A stretch of 58,273 bases of DNA from assembly GCF_014199205.1 (NCBI RefSeq), contig NZ_JACIJD010000024.1:1-58273 (forward strand), read 5' to 3'. The stretch comes from Muricoccus pecuniae (GTDB taxonomy: Bacteria > Pseudomonadota > Alphaproteobacteria > Acetobacterales > Acetobacteraceae). Below, in pieces: positions 44,522-54,881 of this stretch. Numbering within the stretch: the stretch's first letter is position 1; the number at the start of each line of letters is the position of its first letter. The translations under genes and the position numbers were made by a program. Under the pieces are notes generated by a model that searched no databases, was not told the DNA's origin, and was given only the letters and a program-made list of their open reading frames with translations.

Positions 44522-45644
44522 CGGCGGCCTGGGCGGCGATGCCCTCCTCCCGCCCGGGGAAGCCCAGCCGCTCCGTCGTCGTTGCCTTCACCGAGACCCG
44601 GCTCTCCGGCACGCCGAGCAGCTCGGCCACACGGGCGATCATGGCGGGGGCGTGGGGCGTGATCTTCGGCCGCTCGCAGATAAGGGTGACGTCGGCATTG
44701 GCCAGCATGCCGCCCCGCGCAGCGATCCGCCCGGCGGCGTGGCGGAGGAAGGCCGCGCTGTCGGCATCCTTCCAGCGCATCTCGCTCGGCGGGAAGTGGC
44801 GGCCGATATCGCCCTCCGCCAGGGCGCCGTAGATCGCGTCGCAGAGGGCGTGCAGCCCGACATCGGCGTCCGAGTGGCCGTCCAGCCCCATGGAGTGCGG
44901 CACCTCGACCCCGCAGAGAAAGAGCGGCCGTCCCGCGACGAGGCGGTGCACGTCGAAGCCGGTGCCGACGCGGGGCAGCAGGCGCGGCAGTATATCCGCC
45001 TCCACGCGCTCGAGGTCGCCGGGATGGGTGATCTTCACGTTGCTCTCCGATCCGGGGACGAGGCGCACGGGACGGCCCGCCGCCTCCAGCAGGGATGCGT
45101 CGTCGGTCGCGCCCTCCGGTGCCGCGCGGTGGAGCGCCAGCAGCAAGGGGAAGCGGAAACCCTGGGGTGTCTGGGCGCGGTACAGCGCTTCCCGCGGCAC
45201 GGTGTGCAGGACGGTGCCGTCCTCCACCCGCTTCAGCGTGTCGGCCACGGGCTGGGCGGGGATCGCGCCCTCGGCCCTCTCCAGCGCCCGCAGCAGCGCG
45301 GTGACGGTGCCGGCCGGCACCACCGGGCGGGCGGCGTCGTGGACGAGCACGATTTCCGGGGCGCAGCCGGCCAGGGCCTCCAGCCCGGCGAGCACGCTGG
45401 CCTGGCGCGTCGCACCGCCGGCGACCGCGGGCAGGGCGGGCAGGCCTTCCAGGATCGAATCGACCCGGCCCCGCTCCGCCTCGGCGCAGATGGGCTGGAT
45501 GGCCTCCACCGCCCCGTCCCGGAGCAGGGCCTCGGCCGCGTGGCGCAGCACGGGGCGGCCGAGGAGGGGGAGGAACTGCTTCGGTTCCGCCCCGCCGAGC
45601 CGCTCGCCGCGCCCCGCCGCCATCAGCAACGCCACCACCCGCAT
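44499..45644 (-). CDS. ispDF: bifunctional IspD/IspF (MEP pathway)
   Basis: This 381-residue fusion joins 2-C-methyl-D-erythritol 4-phosphate cytidylyltransferase (IspD, about 1-222) to MECDP synthase (IspF, about 223-381). IspD shows [10 protein letters not shown] with the nucleotide loop, VHDAARPVV and ATDDASLLE. IspF shows [11 protein letters not shown] and [16 protein letters not shown], giving zinc ligands Asp, His and His, followed by [12 protein letters not shown]. The fused form is common in alphaproteobacteria. The ATG at 45644 is chosen; an ATG at 45662 and longer open frames upstream lack ribosome sites or similarity. It is divergent from dusB and converges on the deacetylase gene. 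Confidence 0.92.
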   Translation of the reverse strand: MRVVALLMAAGRGERLGGAEPKQFLPLLGRPVLRHAAEALLRDGAVEAIQPICAEAERGRVDSILEGLPALPAVAGGATRQASVLAGLEALAGCAPEIVLVHDAARPVVPAGTVTALLRALERAEGAIPAQPVADTLKRVEDGTVLHTVPREALYRAQTPQGFRFPLLLALHRAAPEGATDDASLLEAAGRPVRLVPGSESNVKITHPGDLERVEADILPRLLPRVGTGFDVHRLVAGRPLFLCGVEVPHSMGLDGHSDADVGLHALCDAIYGALAEGDIGRHFPPSEMRWKDADSAAFLRHAAGRIAARGGMLANADVTLICERPKITPHAPAMIARVAELLGVPESRVSVKATTTERLGFPGREEGIAAQAAVSLLVPA

Positions 45645-45731
45645 TCCGCTATCCCCGTTCATGCGGCGGAACCTAGCGGCGCGAGAGGGGCGCGCCCAGG
45701 GGCCCCGGCGCGACGGATCTCGCGATGCCGC

Positions 45732-45759
45732 TTGACCGCCCGCCTGCCCAGTTGATAGG
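45732..45759 (+). promoter_or_regulatory. candidate promoter of dusB-ntrBC, possibly leaderless
   Basis: TTGACC (45732-45737) and GATAGG (45754-45759) are 16 bp apart. The dusB ATG at 45769 is only 9 bp beyond the -10-like box and has no ribosome site, so initiation a few bases upstream would give an almost leaderless mRNA. Prediction by eye only. Confidence 0.3.
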
Positions 45760-45768
45760 CACCTGCCC

Positions 45769-46890
45769 ATGCCGCCAACATCACGCACCGGAGAGGCTGC
45801 CCAACCCGAGGGCAGCCCGCAGCTGCGGCCGATCGTGCTCGGCCCCATCAGGATCGAGAGGCCGGTCATCCTGGCGCCGATGTCCGGCGTCACCGACCTG
45901 CCTTTCCGCCGCCTCGCCCGCCGCCACGGCACGCCCATGGTGGTGAGCGAGATGATCGCGAGCCAGGCGATGGTGCGCGAGAATCGCCAGACCTTGAAGA
46001 TGGCGGAGGTGGACGGCTTCGGCGGCCCTGCCAGCATCCAGCTCGCCGGCTGTGAGCCGGAGGTGATGGCCGAGGCCGCGCGGCTCGCCGTCGATCACGG
46101 CGCGGCGCTGGTGGACATCAATTTCGGCTGCCCCGTGAAGAAGGTGGCGGTGGGGCAGCAGGCCGGCAGCGCCCTGATGCGGGACGAGCTGCGCGCGGCC
46201 CGCATCCTGGAAGCCGTGGTGCGCGCCGTTTCCGTGCCCGTCACGCTCAAGATGCGGATGGGCTGGGACCATTCGAGCCTGAACGCCCCGAACCTCGCCC
46301 GCATCGCCGAGGCCTGCGGCATCCGCATGGTCACGATCCACGGCCGCACGCGGCAGATGCTCTACACCGGCACGGCGGACTGGGCCTTCGTCGCGAAGGT
46401 GAAGGCGGCGGTCGGCATCCCCGTGATCGTCAACGGCGACATCCTCGGGCCGAAGGACGCCGAGGAGGCGCTGCGACAGTCCGGCGCCGACGGGGTGATG
46501 ATCGGGCGCGGCGCCTATGGGCGGCCCTGGCTGCCCGGGCTCGTCGCCGCCTATCTCGCGACCGGCACGATGCCCGAGCTGCCCTCGCTCGCCGAGCAGC
46601 ACGCGATGCTGCTGGAGCATTATGCCGACATGCTGTCCCATCACGGCAGCAACCCCGGGCTTCGCCTCGCCCGCAAGCACATCGCCTGGTACTCGCGCGG
46701 CCTGCCCGGCAGCGCCGAGTTCCGGGTGCGGATCAACGCCGCCGAGACGGTGCCCGACGCGCTGGCGGCGATCGACGCCTTCTACCGCCCGCTGCTCGAG
46801 GCCGGGGTGGAGGGGGTGCGCGACCTCTTCCGCGAGGCCGGCCGCGAGTCGGCGGATGCCACGCCCGACGACGCGGCGATCGCCGCCTGA
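45769..46890 (+). CDS. dusB: tRNA-dihydrouridine synthase DusB/NifR3
   Basis: This 373-residue flavoenzyme reduces uridines in tRNA. It has the FMN-binding [16 protein letters not shown], the catalytic Cys121 in [19 protein letters not shown], a TIHGRTRQM strand, and VIVNGDI followed by [14 protein letters not shown]. The C-terminal helical domain (about 270-360) binds tRNA. NifR3 upstream of ntrBC is the classical alphaproteobacterial order, and the spacing to ntrB is 8 bp. Confidence 0.92.
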   Translation: MPPTSRTGEAAQPEGSPQLRPIVLGPIRIERPVILAPMSGVTDLPFRRLARRHGTPMVVSEMIASQAMVRENRQTLKMAEVDGFGGPASIQLAGCEPEVMAEAARLAVDHGAALVDINFGCPVKKVAVGQQAGSALMRDELRAARILEAVVRAVSVPVTLKMRMGWDHSSLNAPNLARIAEACGIRMVTIHGRTRQMLYTGTADWAFVAKVKAAVGIPVIVNGDILGPKDAEEALRQSGADGVMIGRGAYGRPWLPGLVAAYLATGTMPELPSLAEQHAMLLEHYADMLSHHGSNPGLRLARKHIAWYSRGLPGSAEFRVRINAAETVPDALAAIDAFYRPLLEAGVEGVRDLFREAGRESADATPDDAAIAA

Positions 46891-46898
46891 AAGGTCCC

Positions 46899-48041
46899 AT
46901 GCCCCCGCGCCGAGAAACGCCGGAGAAGCCAGGGCTGCCCGCCAGCGCGCAGCTCCTCTCGGCCCTGCCCGTGCCCGTGGTGGTGGTGGACCGCGAGGAG
47001 CGGTTCCGCTTCGCCAATCCCGCGGCGGAGCTGTTCCTCGGCCTCTCCGCCTCCAGCCTCGCCCAGATGCAGCTCACCGACCTGCTCCCGGCCGACTCGC
47101 GCCTGCCCGCCCTCGTGCGGCAGGTGCGCGCGGCGGAGGCGCCGATCTCGGACCACGACCTCACCCTTCTCTCCCCGCGCATCCACCGCGAGGGCGTCGC
47201 CGCGCATGGCGCGCCGCTGCACGAGATGCCGGGCGCGGTGGTGCTGACGCTGCAGGACGGCTCCACCGCCCAGAAGCTCGACCGCCAGCTCAACTTCCGC
47301 GGCGCGGCGCGGGGCGCGAGCGCGATGGCGGCGATGCTGGCGCATGAGGTGAAGAACCCGCTCTCCGGCATCCGCGGGGCGGCGCAGCTCCTGGAGCAGT
47401 CATCGGCCTCCGAGGGGGACCGGGAGCTCTGCATCCTCATCCAGGACGAGGCGGACCGTATCCGCGACCTCGTGGAGCGGATGGACATGTTCTCGGAGCG
47501 CCCGCTGGAGCGGGAGCCCGTGAACATCCACGAGGTGCTCGACCATGTGCGCCGGATCGCGGCCACGGGCTTCGCGGCGCATCTGCGGATCGTGGAGGAG
47601 TACGATCCCTCCCTCCCGCCGGTCTGGGGCAACCGGGACCAGCTCGTCCAGATCCTGCTCAACCTTGTGAAGAACGCGGCCGAGGCGGTCGATCCGCGCA
47701 ACGGCGAGATCGTCCTCTCCACCGCCTACCGGCACGGCGTGCGGCTGGCCATCCCGGGATCGCGGGAGCGGGTCCACCTGCCCCTGGAGGTGAGCGTGCG
47801 GGACAACGGCCCCGGCATCGCCGAGGAGGTGCGCGCGAGCCTCTTCGATCCCTTCATCAGCACCAAGCCCGGCGGGCAGGGGCTGGGGCTGGCGATGGTG
47901 GCCAAGCTCGTCGCCGACCACGGCGCGCTCATCGAGTGCGACAGCCGGCCCGGCCGCACCGTCTTCCGCCTCTCCCTCGCCAAGCCACCCTCCGGCGCGG
48001 CCCTCGCCCAGCCGCGGGCGCGCATCCGCCAGACCGCCTGA
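46899..48041 (+). CDS. ntrB: nitrogen regulation histidine kinase NtrB
   Basis: This 380-residue cytoplasmic kinase has an N-terminal PAS domain (about 20-125), then the phosphoacceptor His149 in MLAHEVKNPLSG. The ATPase domain carries N box NLVKNAAEAVD, G1 DNGPGI and G2 GGQGLGLAMV. It phosphorylates or dephosphorylates NtrC in response to PII signalling of nitrogen status. AAGG precedes the ATG. It is co-encoded with dusB, ntrC, ntrY and ntrX. No PII gene lies in the window. Confidence 0.93.
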   Translation: MPPRRETPEKPGLPASAQLLSALPVPVVVVDREERFRFANPAAELFLGLSASSLAQMQLTDLLPADSRLPALVRQVRAAEAPISDHDLTLLSPRIHREGVAAHGAPLHEMPGAVVLTLQDGSTAQKLDRQLNFRGAARGASAMAAMLAHEVKNPLSGIRGAAQLLEQSSASEGDRELCILIQDEADRIRDLVERMDMFSERPLEREPVNIHEVLDHVRRIAATGFAAHLRIVEEYDPSLPPVWGNRDQLVQILLNLVKNAAEAVDPRNGEIVLSTAYRHGVRLAIPGSRERVHLPLEVSVRDNGPGIAEEVRASLFDPFISTKPGGQGLGLAMVAKLVADHGALIECDSRPGRTVFRLSLAKPPSGAALAQPRARIRQTA

Positions 48042-48080
48042 ATTCCCTCTTCCCGCCAGGGGCCCCCTCGAAGGCAGAGT

Positions 48081-49526
48081 ATGACCGAACGCACCATCCT
48101 CATCGCCGATGACGACCGCGCCATCCGCACCGTGCTCGCCCAGGCCCTGGGCCGCGCGGGGTACAACGTGCGCGCCACCTCCTCCGCGGCCACGCTCTGG
48201 CGCTGGGTGGAGGACGGGGAGGGCGACCTCGTCATCACCGACGTGGTGATGCCGGACGAGAACGGGCTGGACCTCGTGCCCCGCATCCGCCGCGTGCGGC
48301 CGGAGCTGCGTGTAGTGGTGATGAGCGCCCAGTCCACCTTCGCGACCGCCCTCAAGGCCGCGCAGCGCGGTGCCTTCGAGTACCTGCCCAAGCCCTTCGA
48401 CCTGAAGGATCTGCTCGCCCTTGTCGGCCGCGCCCTCGCCGCGCCCGTGGCCGCGCCGGAGGATGACGGGGAGGGGCCCGAGGAGGAGCGGCTGCCCCTC
48501 GTCGGCCGCTCGGCCGCCATGCAGGAGATCTACCGCACCGTCGCCCGGCTCACGACGACGGACCTGACGGTGATGATCACGGGGGAGAGCGGCACGGGCA
48601 AGGAGCTGGTCGCCCGCGCCCTCCACGACTACTCCCGCCGGCGCTCCGGCAGCTTCGTCGCCGTGAACATGGCCGCCATCCCGCGCGACCTGATCGAGGC
48701 CGAGCTGTTCGGCCATGAGCGCGGCGCCTTCACCGGCGCCATGGCCCGCGGCGTCGGCCGCTTCGAGCAGGCGGCCGGCGGCACCCTCTTCCTCGACGAG
48801 ATCGGCGACATGCCGCCCGAGGCGCAGACCCGCCTGCTGCGCGTGCTGCAGGAAGGCGAGTTCACCACGGTCGGCGGCCGCACGCCGATCAAGGCGAATG
48901 TCCGGATCGTGGCCGCCACCCACCGGGACCTGCGCCAGGCCATTCGCGCCGGCGTGTTCCGTGAGGACCTGTTCTACCGCCTCAATGTCGTGCCCATCCG
49001 CCTGCCCCCGCTGCGCGAGCGGGCGGAGGACATCCCCCTGCTGGCCCGCCACTTTCTCGACCGCGCCAAGGCGGCGGGGCTGCCGGCCAAGTCGCTCGAC
49101 AACGGGGCGGTGGAGCGGCTGCGGGCCCATCCCTGGCCCGGCAACGCGCGCGAGCTGGAGAACCTCATGCGCCGCCTCGCCGCCCTCTATCCCCAGGAGG
49201 TGATCGGGGAGGATGCGGTGGCGGCCGAGCTGGCCGAGGCCGAGGCGGCTCCCGGCATTCCCGCCGCCCCCTCCACGCCCGAGACGCTGGAGCAGGCGGT
49301 GGAGCGGCACCTCGCCGGCTTCATGAGCGCCCAGCGCGATGGCCTGCCCGTGCGCGACCTCTACGAGCGCGTGCTGGCCGAGGTGGAGCGCCCGCTGCTG
49401 CGGCTCGCCCTGGCCAATACGCGCGGCAACCAGATCAAGGCCGCCGCCATGCTCGGCCTGAACCGCAACACGCTTCGCAAGAAGATCCGGGAGCTGGAGC
49501 TGCCGGTGGTGCGGGGCCTGTCGTGA
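48081..49526 (+). CDS. ntrC: nitrogen response regulator NtrC
   Basis: This 481-residue sigma-54 activator has a receiver domain with phosphoacceptor Asp54 ([11 protein letters not shown]). The AAA+ domain has Walker A GESGTGKE, a complete GAFTGA loop ([12 protein letters not shown]), Walker [10 protein letters not shown] and arginine fingers. The C-terminal Fis-type HTH is [23 protein letters not shown]. The intact GAFTGA motif predicts real sigma-54 activation. It is separated from ntrB by 39 bp. Confidence 0.93.
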   Translation: MTERTILIADDDRAIRTVLAQALGRAGYNVRATSSAATLWRWVEDGEGDLVITDVVMPDENGLDLVPRIRRVRPELRVVVMSAQSTFATALKAAQRGAFEYLPKPFDLKDLLALVGRALAAPVAAPEDDGEGPEEERLPLVGRSAAMQEIYRTVARLTTTDLTVMITGESGTGKELVARALHDYSRRRSGSFVAVNMAAIPRDLIEAELFGHERGAFTGAMARGVGRFEQAAGGTLFLDEIGDMPPEAQTRLLRVLQEGEFTTVGGRTPIKANVRIVAATHRDLRQAIRAGVFREDLFYRLNVVPIRLPPLRERAEDIPLLARHFLDRAKAAGLPAKSLDNGAVERLRAHPWPGNARELENLMRRLAALYPQEVIGEDAVAAELAEAEAAPGIPAAPSTPETLEQAVERHLAGFMSAQRDGLPVRDLYERVLAEVERPLLRLALANTRGNQIKAAAMLGLNRNTLRKKIRELELPVVRGLS

Positions 49527-49536
49527 CGGGCCGGGC

Positions 49537-51789
49537 GTGAACCGCCGGGTCCCGGGGGAGCGCAGGAGCCCTCTCCGAGGGCTGGCGGACTTCCTGCTCG
49601 GCCGGGTGATGACCCTCGCCCTGGCCCTGGGCGCGCTGGCGGTCGGGGTGGCCTCCTTCGCGGTCCTCTCCGGCAGCACGCCCTTCGGCCCGACCAGCGC
49701 CGCCCAGACCGCGGCGCTGGTGCTGGTGAACGCGGCCTTCGTGCTGCTGCTCACGGCCAGCCTCGCCGGGCGCCTCGTGCGCGTGCTGGCGGAGCGGCGG
49801 CGGGGCAGCGCGGGGTCGCGCCTGCACGTGCGGCTGGTGATGCTGCTCGGCGGCGTGGCGGTGGTGCCGGCGCTGCTGGTGGCGGTCTTCGCCTCCGTCT
49901 TCTTCCAGCTCGGCATCCAGGCCTGGTTCGGCGACAAGGTGCGCGACACGCTGGAGGCGAGCCTCGTCGCCTCCCGCGCCTATCTCGACGAGAACCGCAA
50001 CACCATCCGGGCCGACGCGCTGGCGATGGCGGCGGACCTGAACCGCGCGGCGCCGCTGCTGCCGGACAACACCGTCGGCTTCAGCCGGGTGCTGACGAAC
50101 TACACCGCGCTCCGCGGGCTGACGGAGGCGACGGTCTTCGAGCCCGTGCTCGGCCGCGTCATCGCCCAGGCGGGGCTCGGCTCCGCCCTGGTGGTGGAGC
50201 CCCCGCCGGCCTGGGCGACGGAGGTGGTGCGCCAGGGCGAGGTGGCGGTGCTGGCCGCCGAGGGGGAGGAGGGCTGGGTGCGCGGGCTGGTCGCCCTCGA
50301 CATCGATCCCGGGCTGATGCTGATGATCGGCCGCCCGCTCGACCCCTCGATCATCGAGCACATGCAGCGCACCGAGCTGGCCTTCCAGGAATACGACCAG
50401 CTCGACCGCAACCGCTCCGGCCTGCAGATCACCTTCGCCCTCATCTTCGCGATCGCGACCCTGCTCGTGCTGCTGGCCGCCGTGCTGATCGGGCTGGTGA
50501 TGGCGAACCAGATCGCGCGCCCGATCTCGCGGCTGATCAACGCGGCCGAGCGGGTAAGGGGGGGCGACCTCTCCGTGCGGGTGGACGAGGGGCGGGCGGA
50601 TGACGAGGTCGGCAGCCTTTCCCGCGCCTTCAACCGCATGACGAACCAGCTCGCGGCCCAGCGGAGCGAGCTGCTGGAAGCCTATCGCCAGCTCGACGAC
50701 CGCCGGCGCTTCACCGAGGGCGTGCTGGGCGGCGTTTCGGCCGGGGTGATCGGGCTGGACGCGGAGGGGCGGATCAACCTGCCCAACCGCTCGGCCAGCG
50801 AGTTGCTGGGCCAGGACCTGGAGGCCGCGGTCGGCCAGCGCCTGGGGGAGGTCGTTCCGGAGTTCCGCGCCATCCTCGCGGCCGCGGCGGCGACGCCGGA
50901 GAAGCCGCGCACGGAGGAGATCCTCGTCCCCGGCCCCTCCGGGCGCCGCACCCTGCTCGCGCGGATCGGGGCGGAGTTCGATGCCGGCGGGCTCTCGGGC
51001 TACGTCCTCACCTTCGACGACATCACCGCCCTTCTCTCGGCCCAGCGCACGGCGGCCTGGGCGGACGTGGCCCGGCGCATTGCGCACGAGATCAAGAACC
51101 CGCTCACCCCCATCCAGCTCTCGGCGGAGCGGCTGAAGCGGCGCTACCTCAAGCAGATCACCGAGGACCCCGACACCTTCCGCGCCTGCACGGACACGAT
51201 CGTGCGCCAGGTCGGCGACATCGGGCGGATGGTGGACGAGTTCTCCGCCTTCGCCCGCATGCCCCAGCCGGTGATCCGCCCGGAGAACCCCTCCCAGCTC
51301 CTGCGGGAAGCGCTGGTGCTGCAGCGGGACGCGCATCCCTCCATCACCTACGAGCTTCGCCTGCCCGAGGAGGATCTGCCCCCCGTGCGCTGCGACCGGC
51401 GGCTGCTGAACCAGGCGCTGACCAACCTGTTGCAGAACGCGGCGGATGCCATCTCGATGCGCCCGGAGGGCGAGGCGGGCGGGCGGGTGGTGCTGGAGGC
51501 GGTGGCGGGGGCCGGGGTGCTCGCGATCGCGGTCGAGGACAACGGCATCGGCCTGCCGCGGGACGCGGAGCGCGACCGGCTCACGGAACCGTATGTGACA
51601 CACAAGGCGAAGGGAACCGGCCTCGGGCTTGCCATCGTGAAGAAGATCATGGAGGACCATGGGGGCGGGCTGACGCTCGCGGATGGCCGGGAAGGCGGGG
51701 CGCGCGCCACGCTCACCCTGCCCCTGGACGGGACATCGGAGCGGGACGGATTGCAGGAAAGAGGAGAGATGCTGCGCCATGGCGCATGA
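49537..51789 (+). CDS. ntrY: membrane sensor histidine kinase NtrY
   Basis: This 750-residue kinase has N-terminal membrane helices (about 17-95), a periplasmic region to about 290, and a last helix near 295-325. A HAMP domain (about 325-380), PAS (about 395-500) and HisKA with His517 in RRIAHEIKNPLTPI follow. The ATPase domain has NLLQNAADAI, EDNGIGLP and KGTGLGLAIVKKIMEDHGG. It pairs with NtrX in nitrogen and redox-linked control. Start GTG 49537 follows ntrC by 10 bp. Its 3' end overlaps ntrX by 11 bp. Confidence 0.92.
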   Translation: MNRRVPGERRSPLRGLADFLLGRVMTLALALGALAVGVASFAVLSGSTPFGPTSAAQTAALVLVNAAFVLLLTASLAGRLVRVLAERRRGSAGSRLHVRLVMLLGGVAVVPALLVAVFASVFFQLGIQAWFGDKVRDTLEASLVASRAYLDENRNTIRADALAMAADLNRAAPLLPDNTVGFSRVLTNYTALRGLTEATVFEPVLGRVIAQAGLGSALVVEPPPAWATEVVRQGEVAVLAAEGEEGWVRGLVALDIDPGLMLMIGRPLDPSIIEHMQRTELAFQEYDQLDRNRSGLQITFALIFAIATLLVLLAAVLIGLVMANQIARPISRLINAAERVRGGDLSVRVDEGRADDEVGSLSRAFNRMTNQLAAQRSELLEAYRQLDDRRRFTEGVLGGVSAGVIGLDAEGRINLPNRSASELLGQDLEAAVGQRLGEVVPEFRAILAAAAATPEKPRTEEILVPGPSGRRTLLARIGAEFDAGGLSGYVLTFDDITALLSAQRTAAWADVARRIAHEIKNPLTPIQLSAERLKRRYLKQITEDPDTFRACTDTIVRQVGDIGRMVDEFSAFARMPQPVIRPENPSQLLREALVLQRDAHPSITYELRLPEEDLPPVRCDRRLLNQALTNLLQNAADAISMRPEGEAGGRVVLEAVAGAGVLAIAVEDNGIGLPRDAERDRLTEPYVTHKAKGTGLGLAIVKKIMEDHGGGLTLADGREGGARATLTLPLDGTSERDGLQERGEMLRHGA

Positions 51790-53179
51790 CATCCTGATCG
51801 TCGACGACGAGCCGGACATCCGCGCCCTGATCGCCGGCATCCTGGACGACGAGGGCTATGAGGTCCGGCAGGCGGCGAACAGCGACGGGGCCCTGGCCGC
51901 GTTCCGCCAGAAGCGCCCGAACCTCGTCATCCTCGACATCTGGCTGCAGAATTCCCGACTGGACGGATTGGGTATCCTGGAGGCCCTGCACCGCGAGGAG
52001 CCGCGCGTGCCGGTGGTGATGATCTCCGGCCACGGCACGATCGAGACGGCGGTGCAGGCGATACAGCAGGGCGCCTACGACTTCATCGAGAAGCCGTTCA
52101 AGTCGGACCGTCTGCTGCTGATCGTCGCGCGCGCGCTGGAAGCGGCGCGGCTGAAGCGCGAGAACAGCGAGTTGCGCCTGCGGAGCGGGTCGGAGACCGA
52201 GCTGGTCGGCACCTCCTCGCTCATCGCGCAGATCCGCAACGCGATCGACAAGGTGGCGCCCACGGGCTCGCGCGTGCTGCTCACCGGCCCCGCCGGCTCG
52301 GGCAAGGAGGTGGCGGCGCGCATGATCCATGCCCGCTCCCGCCGCGCGGACGAGCCCTTCGTCGCCCTGAACTGCGCCACCCTCAACCCCGCCCGCTTCG
52401 AGGAGGAGCTGTTCGGGGTGGAGGGCGGCCCGGACCCCGTGGCCCATCCCCGGCGCCAGGGCGTGCTGGAGCGAGCCCATGGCGGCACGCTGCTGCTGGA
52501 CGAGGTGGCGGACATGCCGCTGGAAACCCAGGGCAAGATCGTCCGCGCGCTGCAGGAGCAGGGGTTCGAGCGCATCGGCGGCGCGACGCGGGTCAAGGTT
52601 GACGTGCGTGTTACCGCCACCACCAACCGGGACCTCTCGGCCGAGATCGCGGCCGGGCGCTTCCGGGAGGATCTCTACTACCGGCTCGCCGTGGTGCCGA
52701 TCCGCATGCCCTCGCTCCGCGAGCGGCGGGAGGACGTGCCGGCCCTCGCCCGGCACTTCATGGCCAAGTCCGCCGAGAATTCCGGCGTCCCCGCGCGCGA
52801 GATCAGCGAGGACGCGATGGCGGCGATGCAGGCCTATGACTGGCCCGGCAATGTCCGCCAGCTCCGCAACCTCGTGGACTGGCTGCTCATCATGGCCCCC
52901 GGTGGCCCCGCGGACCCCATCCGGCCGGAGATGCTGCCTCCGGAGGTCGGCTCCGCGGCGCCCGCCATGCTCAAGCTGGACCGCTCCAGCGAGATCATGA
53001 CCCTGCCGCTGCGCGACGCGCGCGAGCTGTTCGAGCGCCAGTACCTGGAAGCCCAGCTCCTCCGCTTCGGCGGGAACATCAGCCGCACCGCCAATTTCGT
53101 GGGGATGGAGCGCTCCGCCCTGCACCGGAAGCTGAAGTTCCTGGGCGTGCAGGCCGAGGACCGGGCGCCCGTTCCCTGA
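51779..53179 (+). CDS. ntrX: response regulator NtrX
   Basis: This 466-residue regulator has a receiver domain with Asp53 (VILDIWLQNSRLDG), an AAA+ domain with Walker A GPAGSGKEVAARMI and Walker B TLLLDEVADMP, and a C-terminal Fis-like HTH (FGGNISRTANFVGMERSALHRKL). The sigma-54 contacting GAFTGA loop is absent; the segment reads ELFGVEGGPDPVAHPRRQG. That is a known trait of alphaproteobacterial NtrX and argues against classical sigma-54 activation. The ATG at 51779, with GAGGAG upstream, is chosen over an open frame from 51683. Confidence 0.92.
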   Translation: MAHDILIVDDEPDIRALIAGILDDEGYEVRQAANSDGALAAFRQKRPNLVILDIWLQNSRLDGLGILEALHREEPRVPVVMISGHGTIETAVQAIQQGAYDFIEKPFKSDRLLLIVARALEAARLKRENSELRLRSGSETELVGTSSLIAQIRNAIDKVAPTGSRVLLTGPAGSGKEVAARMIHARSRRADEPFVALNCATLNPARFEEELFGVEGGPDPVAHPRRQGVLERAHGGTLLLDEVADMPLETQGKIVRALQEQGFERIGGATRVKVDVRVTATTNRDLSAEIAAGRFREDLYYRLAVVPIRMPSLRERREDVPALARHFMAKSAENSGVPAREISEDAMAAMQAYDWPGNVRQLRNLVDWLLIMAPGGPADPIRPEMLPPEVGSAAPAMLKLDRSSEIMTLPLRDARELFERQYLEAQLLRFGGNISRTANFVGMERSALHRKLKFLGVQAEDRAPVP

Positions 53180-53206
53180 TGCCCGCCCGCTGACGACCGA
53201 GGCCCG

Positions 53207-54079
53207 ATGTCGAGAATTGCCTATGTGAACGGGCGCTACCTCCCGCAGCGCGAGGCCTGCGTGAACGTGGAGGATCGTGGCTACCAGTTCGGGGACGGCA
53301 TCTACGAGGTGGTCAACCTCCATGCCGGCCGCTTCATCGACGCGGACCTCCACCTCGCCCGCCTCCAGCGCTCGCTGGGCGAGATCCGGCTTCCCATGCC
53401 GATGCCCATGGCCTCGCTCCGGCTGGTGCTGGAGGAGGTGGTGCGGCGGAACCGGGTGACGGAGGGGCTGGTCTACATGCAGGTCGGCCGCGGCGTCGCC
53501 CGGCGGGACCATGCATTTCCGAAGAGGGCGCCGCGGGTCAGCCTCGTCGTCACCTCCCGCCACGGGCCGCCCTACCCCACCAGCATCGAGGGCTGGAACA
53601 TCGCGGCCATCACCCATCCGGACCTCCGCTGGGCCAGGCGGGACATCAAGAGCGTGAACCTCCTGCCCAACGTCCTGGCCCGGCAGGCGGCGAAGGAGGC
53701 CGGGGCAGGGGAGGCCATCCTCTTCGACCCCGCCACCCGCGTGATCACCGAGGGCGCGGCGACGAGCTTCTGGATGGTGGATGCCGAAGGGGTGCTCCGC
53801 ATCCCGCCGCTCACCCATACCATCCTTCCCGGCTGCACCCGCGCCGCGCTGCTGGAGGAGATGGCCCTGCACGGGATGCGCGCCGAGGAGCGCCCGGCCA
53901 CGCTGGACGAGCTGGCCGGGGCGCGCGAGGCCTTCATCACCTCCGCCGGCTCCTTCGTGAAGCCGGTGCTCTCGATCGACGGCCGGCCCGTGGCCGACGG
54001 GCAGCCCGGCCCCGTGACGCGCCGCCTCTTCGAGATCTTCGCCCGCCACGCCACCGGCGCGCCGCGCAACGCCCCGTGA
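53207..54079 (+). CDS. dat: D-amino acid aminotransferase (class IV PLP)
   Basis: This 290-residue class IV aminotransferase has the family start YVNGRYLPQREACVNVEDRGYQFGDGIYEVV. The PLP lysine is Lys148 in RRDIKSVNLLPNVLA, followed by EGAATSFWMV and the PLTHTILPGCTRAALLE region. It interconverts D-amino acids and 2-oxo acids, and feeds cell-wall D-Glu or D-Ala pools. Branched-chain transaminase or aminodeoxychorismate lyase are less likely. It lies 27 bp after ntrX, and its stop overlaps the next gene by 4 bp. Confidence 0.88.
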   Translation: MSRIAYVNGRYLPQREACVNVEDRGYQFGDGIYEVVNLHAGRFIDADLHLARLQRSLGEIRLPMPMPMASLRLVLEEVVRRNRVTEGLVYMQVGRGVARRDHAFPKRAPRVSLVVTSRHGPPYPTSIEGWNIAAITHPDLRWARRDIKSVNLLPNVLARQAAKEAGAGEAILFDPATRVITEGAATSFWMVDAEGVLRIPPLTHTILPGCTRAALLEEMALHGMRAEERPATLDELAGAREAFITSAGSFVKPVLSIDGRPVADGQPGPVTRRLFEIFARHATGAPRNAP

Positions 54080-54750
54080 ACCCGTCCCCGAGCCGCCCCC
54101 TGGCCATCGTATGGGACTGGGACAACACGCTCGTCGATGGCTGGCCGGCCATCCGGGCCGGGCTGAACGCCGCGCTCCGGGATGCGGGCATGGCGGAATG
54201 GAGCCTCGAGGAGGTCCGCGCCCGGGTGCGGCACTCCCTGCGCGACAGCTTCCCCCAGCTCTTCGGGCACCGCTGGGAGCACGCGCGGGACATCTTCTAC
54301 GCCGCCGTCCGGGCGACTCACCTGGATGTGCTGCGCCCCATGCCCGGGGCGGAGGCGCTGCTGCGCCGGGCGGCCCTGGTCGCGCCGCTCGCTGTGCTCT
54401 CGAACAAGTCCGGCCCGCTGCTGCGGGCGGAGGCGGCGCATCTCGGCTGGGCGCCGCTCTTCAGCGCCCTGGTCGGGGCGGGGGACGCGGCCGCCGACAA
54501 GCCCGACCCGATCCCCATGCGCCTGGCCTGCGCGGCCTGCGGCGTGCCGGCCGGGGCCTCGGTCTGGTATGTCGGGGACAATGCGCTCGACATGGAGGCC
54601 GCCCGCCGCGCCGGCTGCATCCCCGTCCTGCTGGGCGACGCCGCGCATGACGGCGGCCCCGAGGCTTCCGCCCCCGCCCTGCACTTCATCACGGCGGAGC
54701 GCATGACGGTTGCGTTATACGCGCTGGACAAGGCCACGCCCCCCGGGTGA
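54076..54750 (+). CDS. HAD family hydrolase
   Basis: This 224-residue haloacid-dehalogenase hydrolase shows motif [11 protein letters not shown] (Asp14 and Asp16), motif II SNKSGP, a Lys in DKPDPIPM, and motif [19 protein letters not shown] helical cap lies between about 20 and 85. It resembles phosphoglycolate phosphatase (Gph-like) but the substrate cannot be set. GTG start overlaps the dat stop by 4 bp. The gap to hfq is 131 bp and holds no ORF I can support. Confidence 0.85.
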   Translation: MNPSPSRPLAIVWDWDNTLVDGWPAIRAGLNAALRDAGMAEWSLEEVRARVRHSLRDSFPQLFGHRWEHARDIFYAAVRATHLDVLRPMPGAEALLRRAALVAPLAVLSNKSGPLLRAEAAHLGWAPLFSALVGAGDAAADKPDPIPMRLACAACGVPAGASVWYVGDNALDMEAARRAGCIPVLLGDAAHDGGPEASAPALHFITAERMTVALYALDKATPPG

Positions 54751-54881
54751 GTTTGACGCCCCCATGGGCGAGGGAGCGCGCCCGGGAACGGGGCGTGCCG
54801 CAGGGGCGCGCGCCGAAGAACAACCGCCCCGGATCCGCCACGGCAAAGCTGGGCGGTGAGCAAGAAGAAGGACATCAGCCG

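Noticed and set aside
51683-51778. 32-residue N-terminal extension of NtrX
   Set aside because: It lies wholly within ntrY in another frame and does not resemble a receiver domain; ATG 51779 with GAGGAG upstream starts exactly at the receiver domain.
49435-51840. 801-codon frame antisense to ntrY
   Set aside because: GC-rich shadow frame; the sense strand carries HAMP, PAS and kinase motifs of NtrY.
54747-54881. 45-residue N-terminal extension of Hfq
   Set aside because: The extension is Arg/Pro-rich, overlaps the HAD gene end and has no counterpart in Hfq; ATG 54882 has an AAGGA site.
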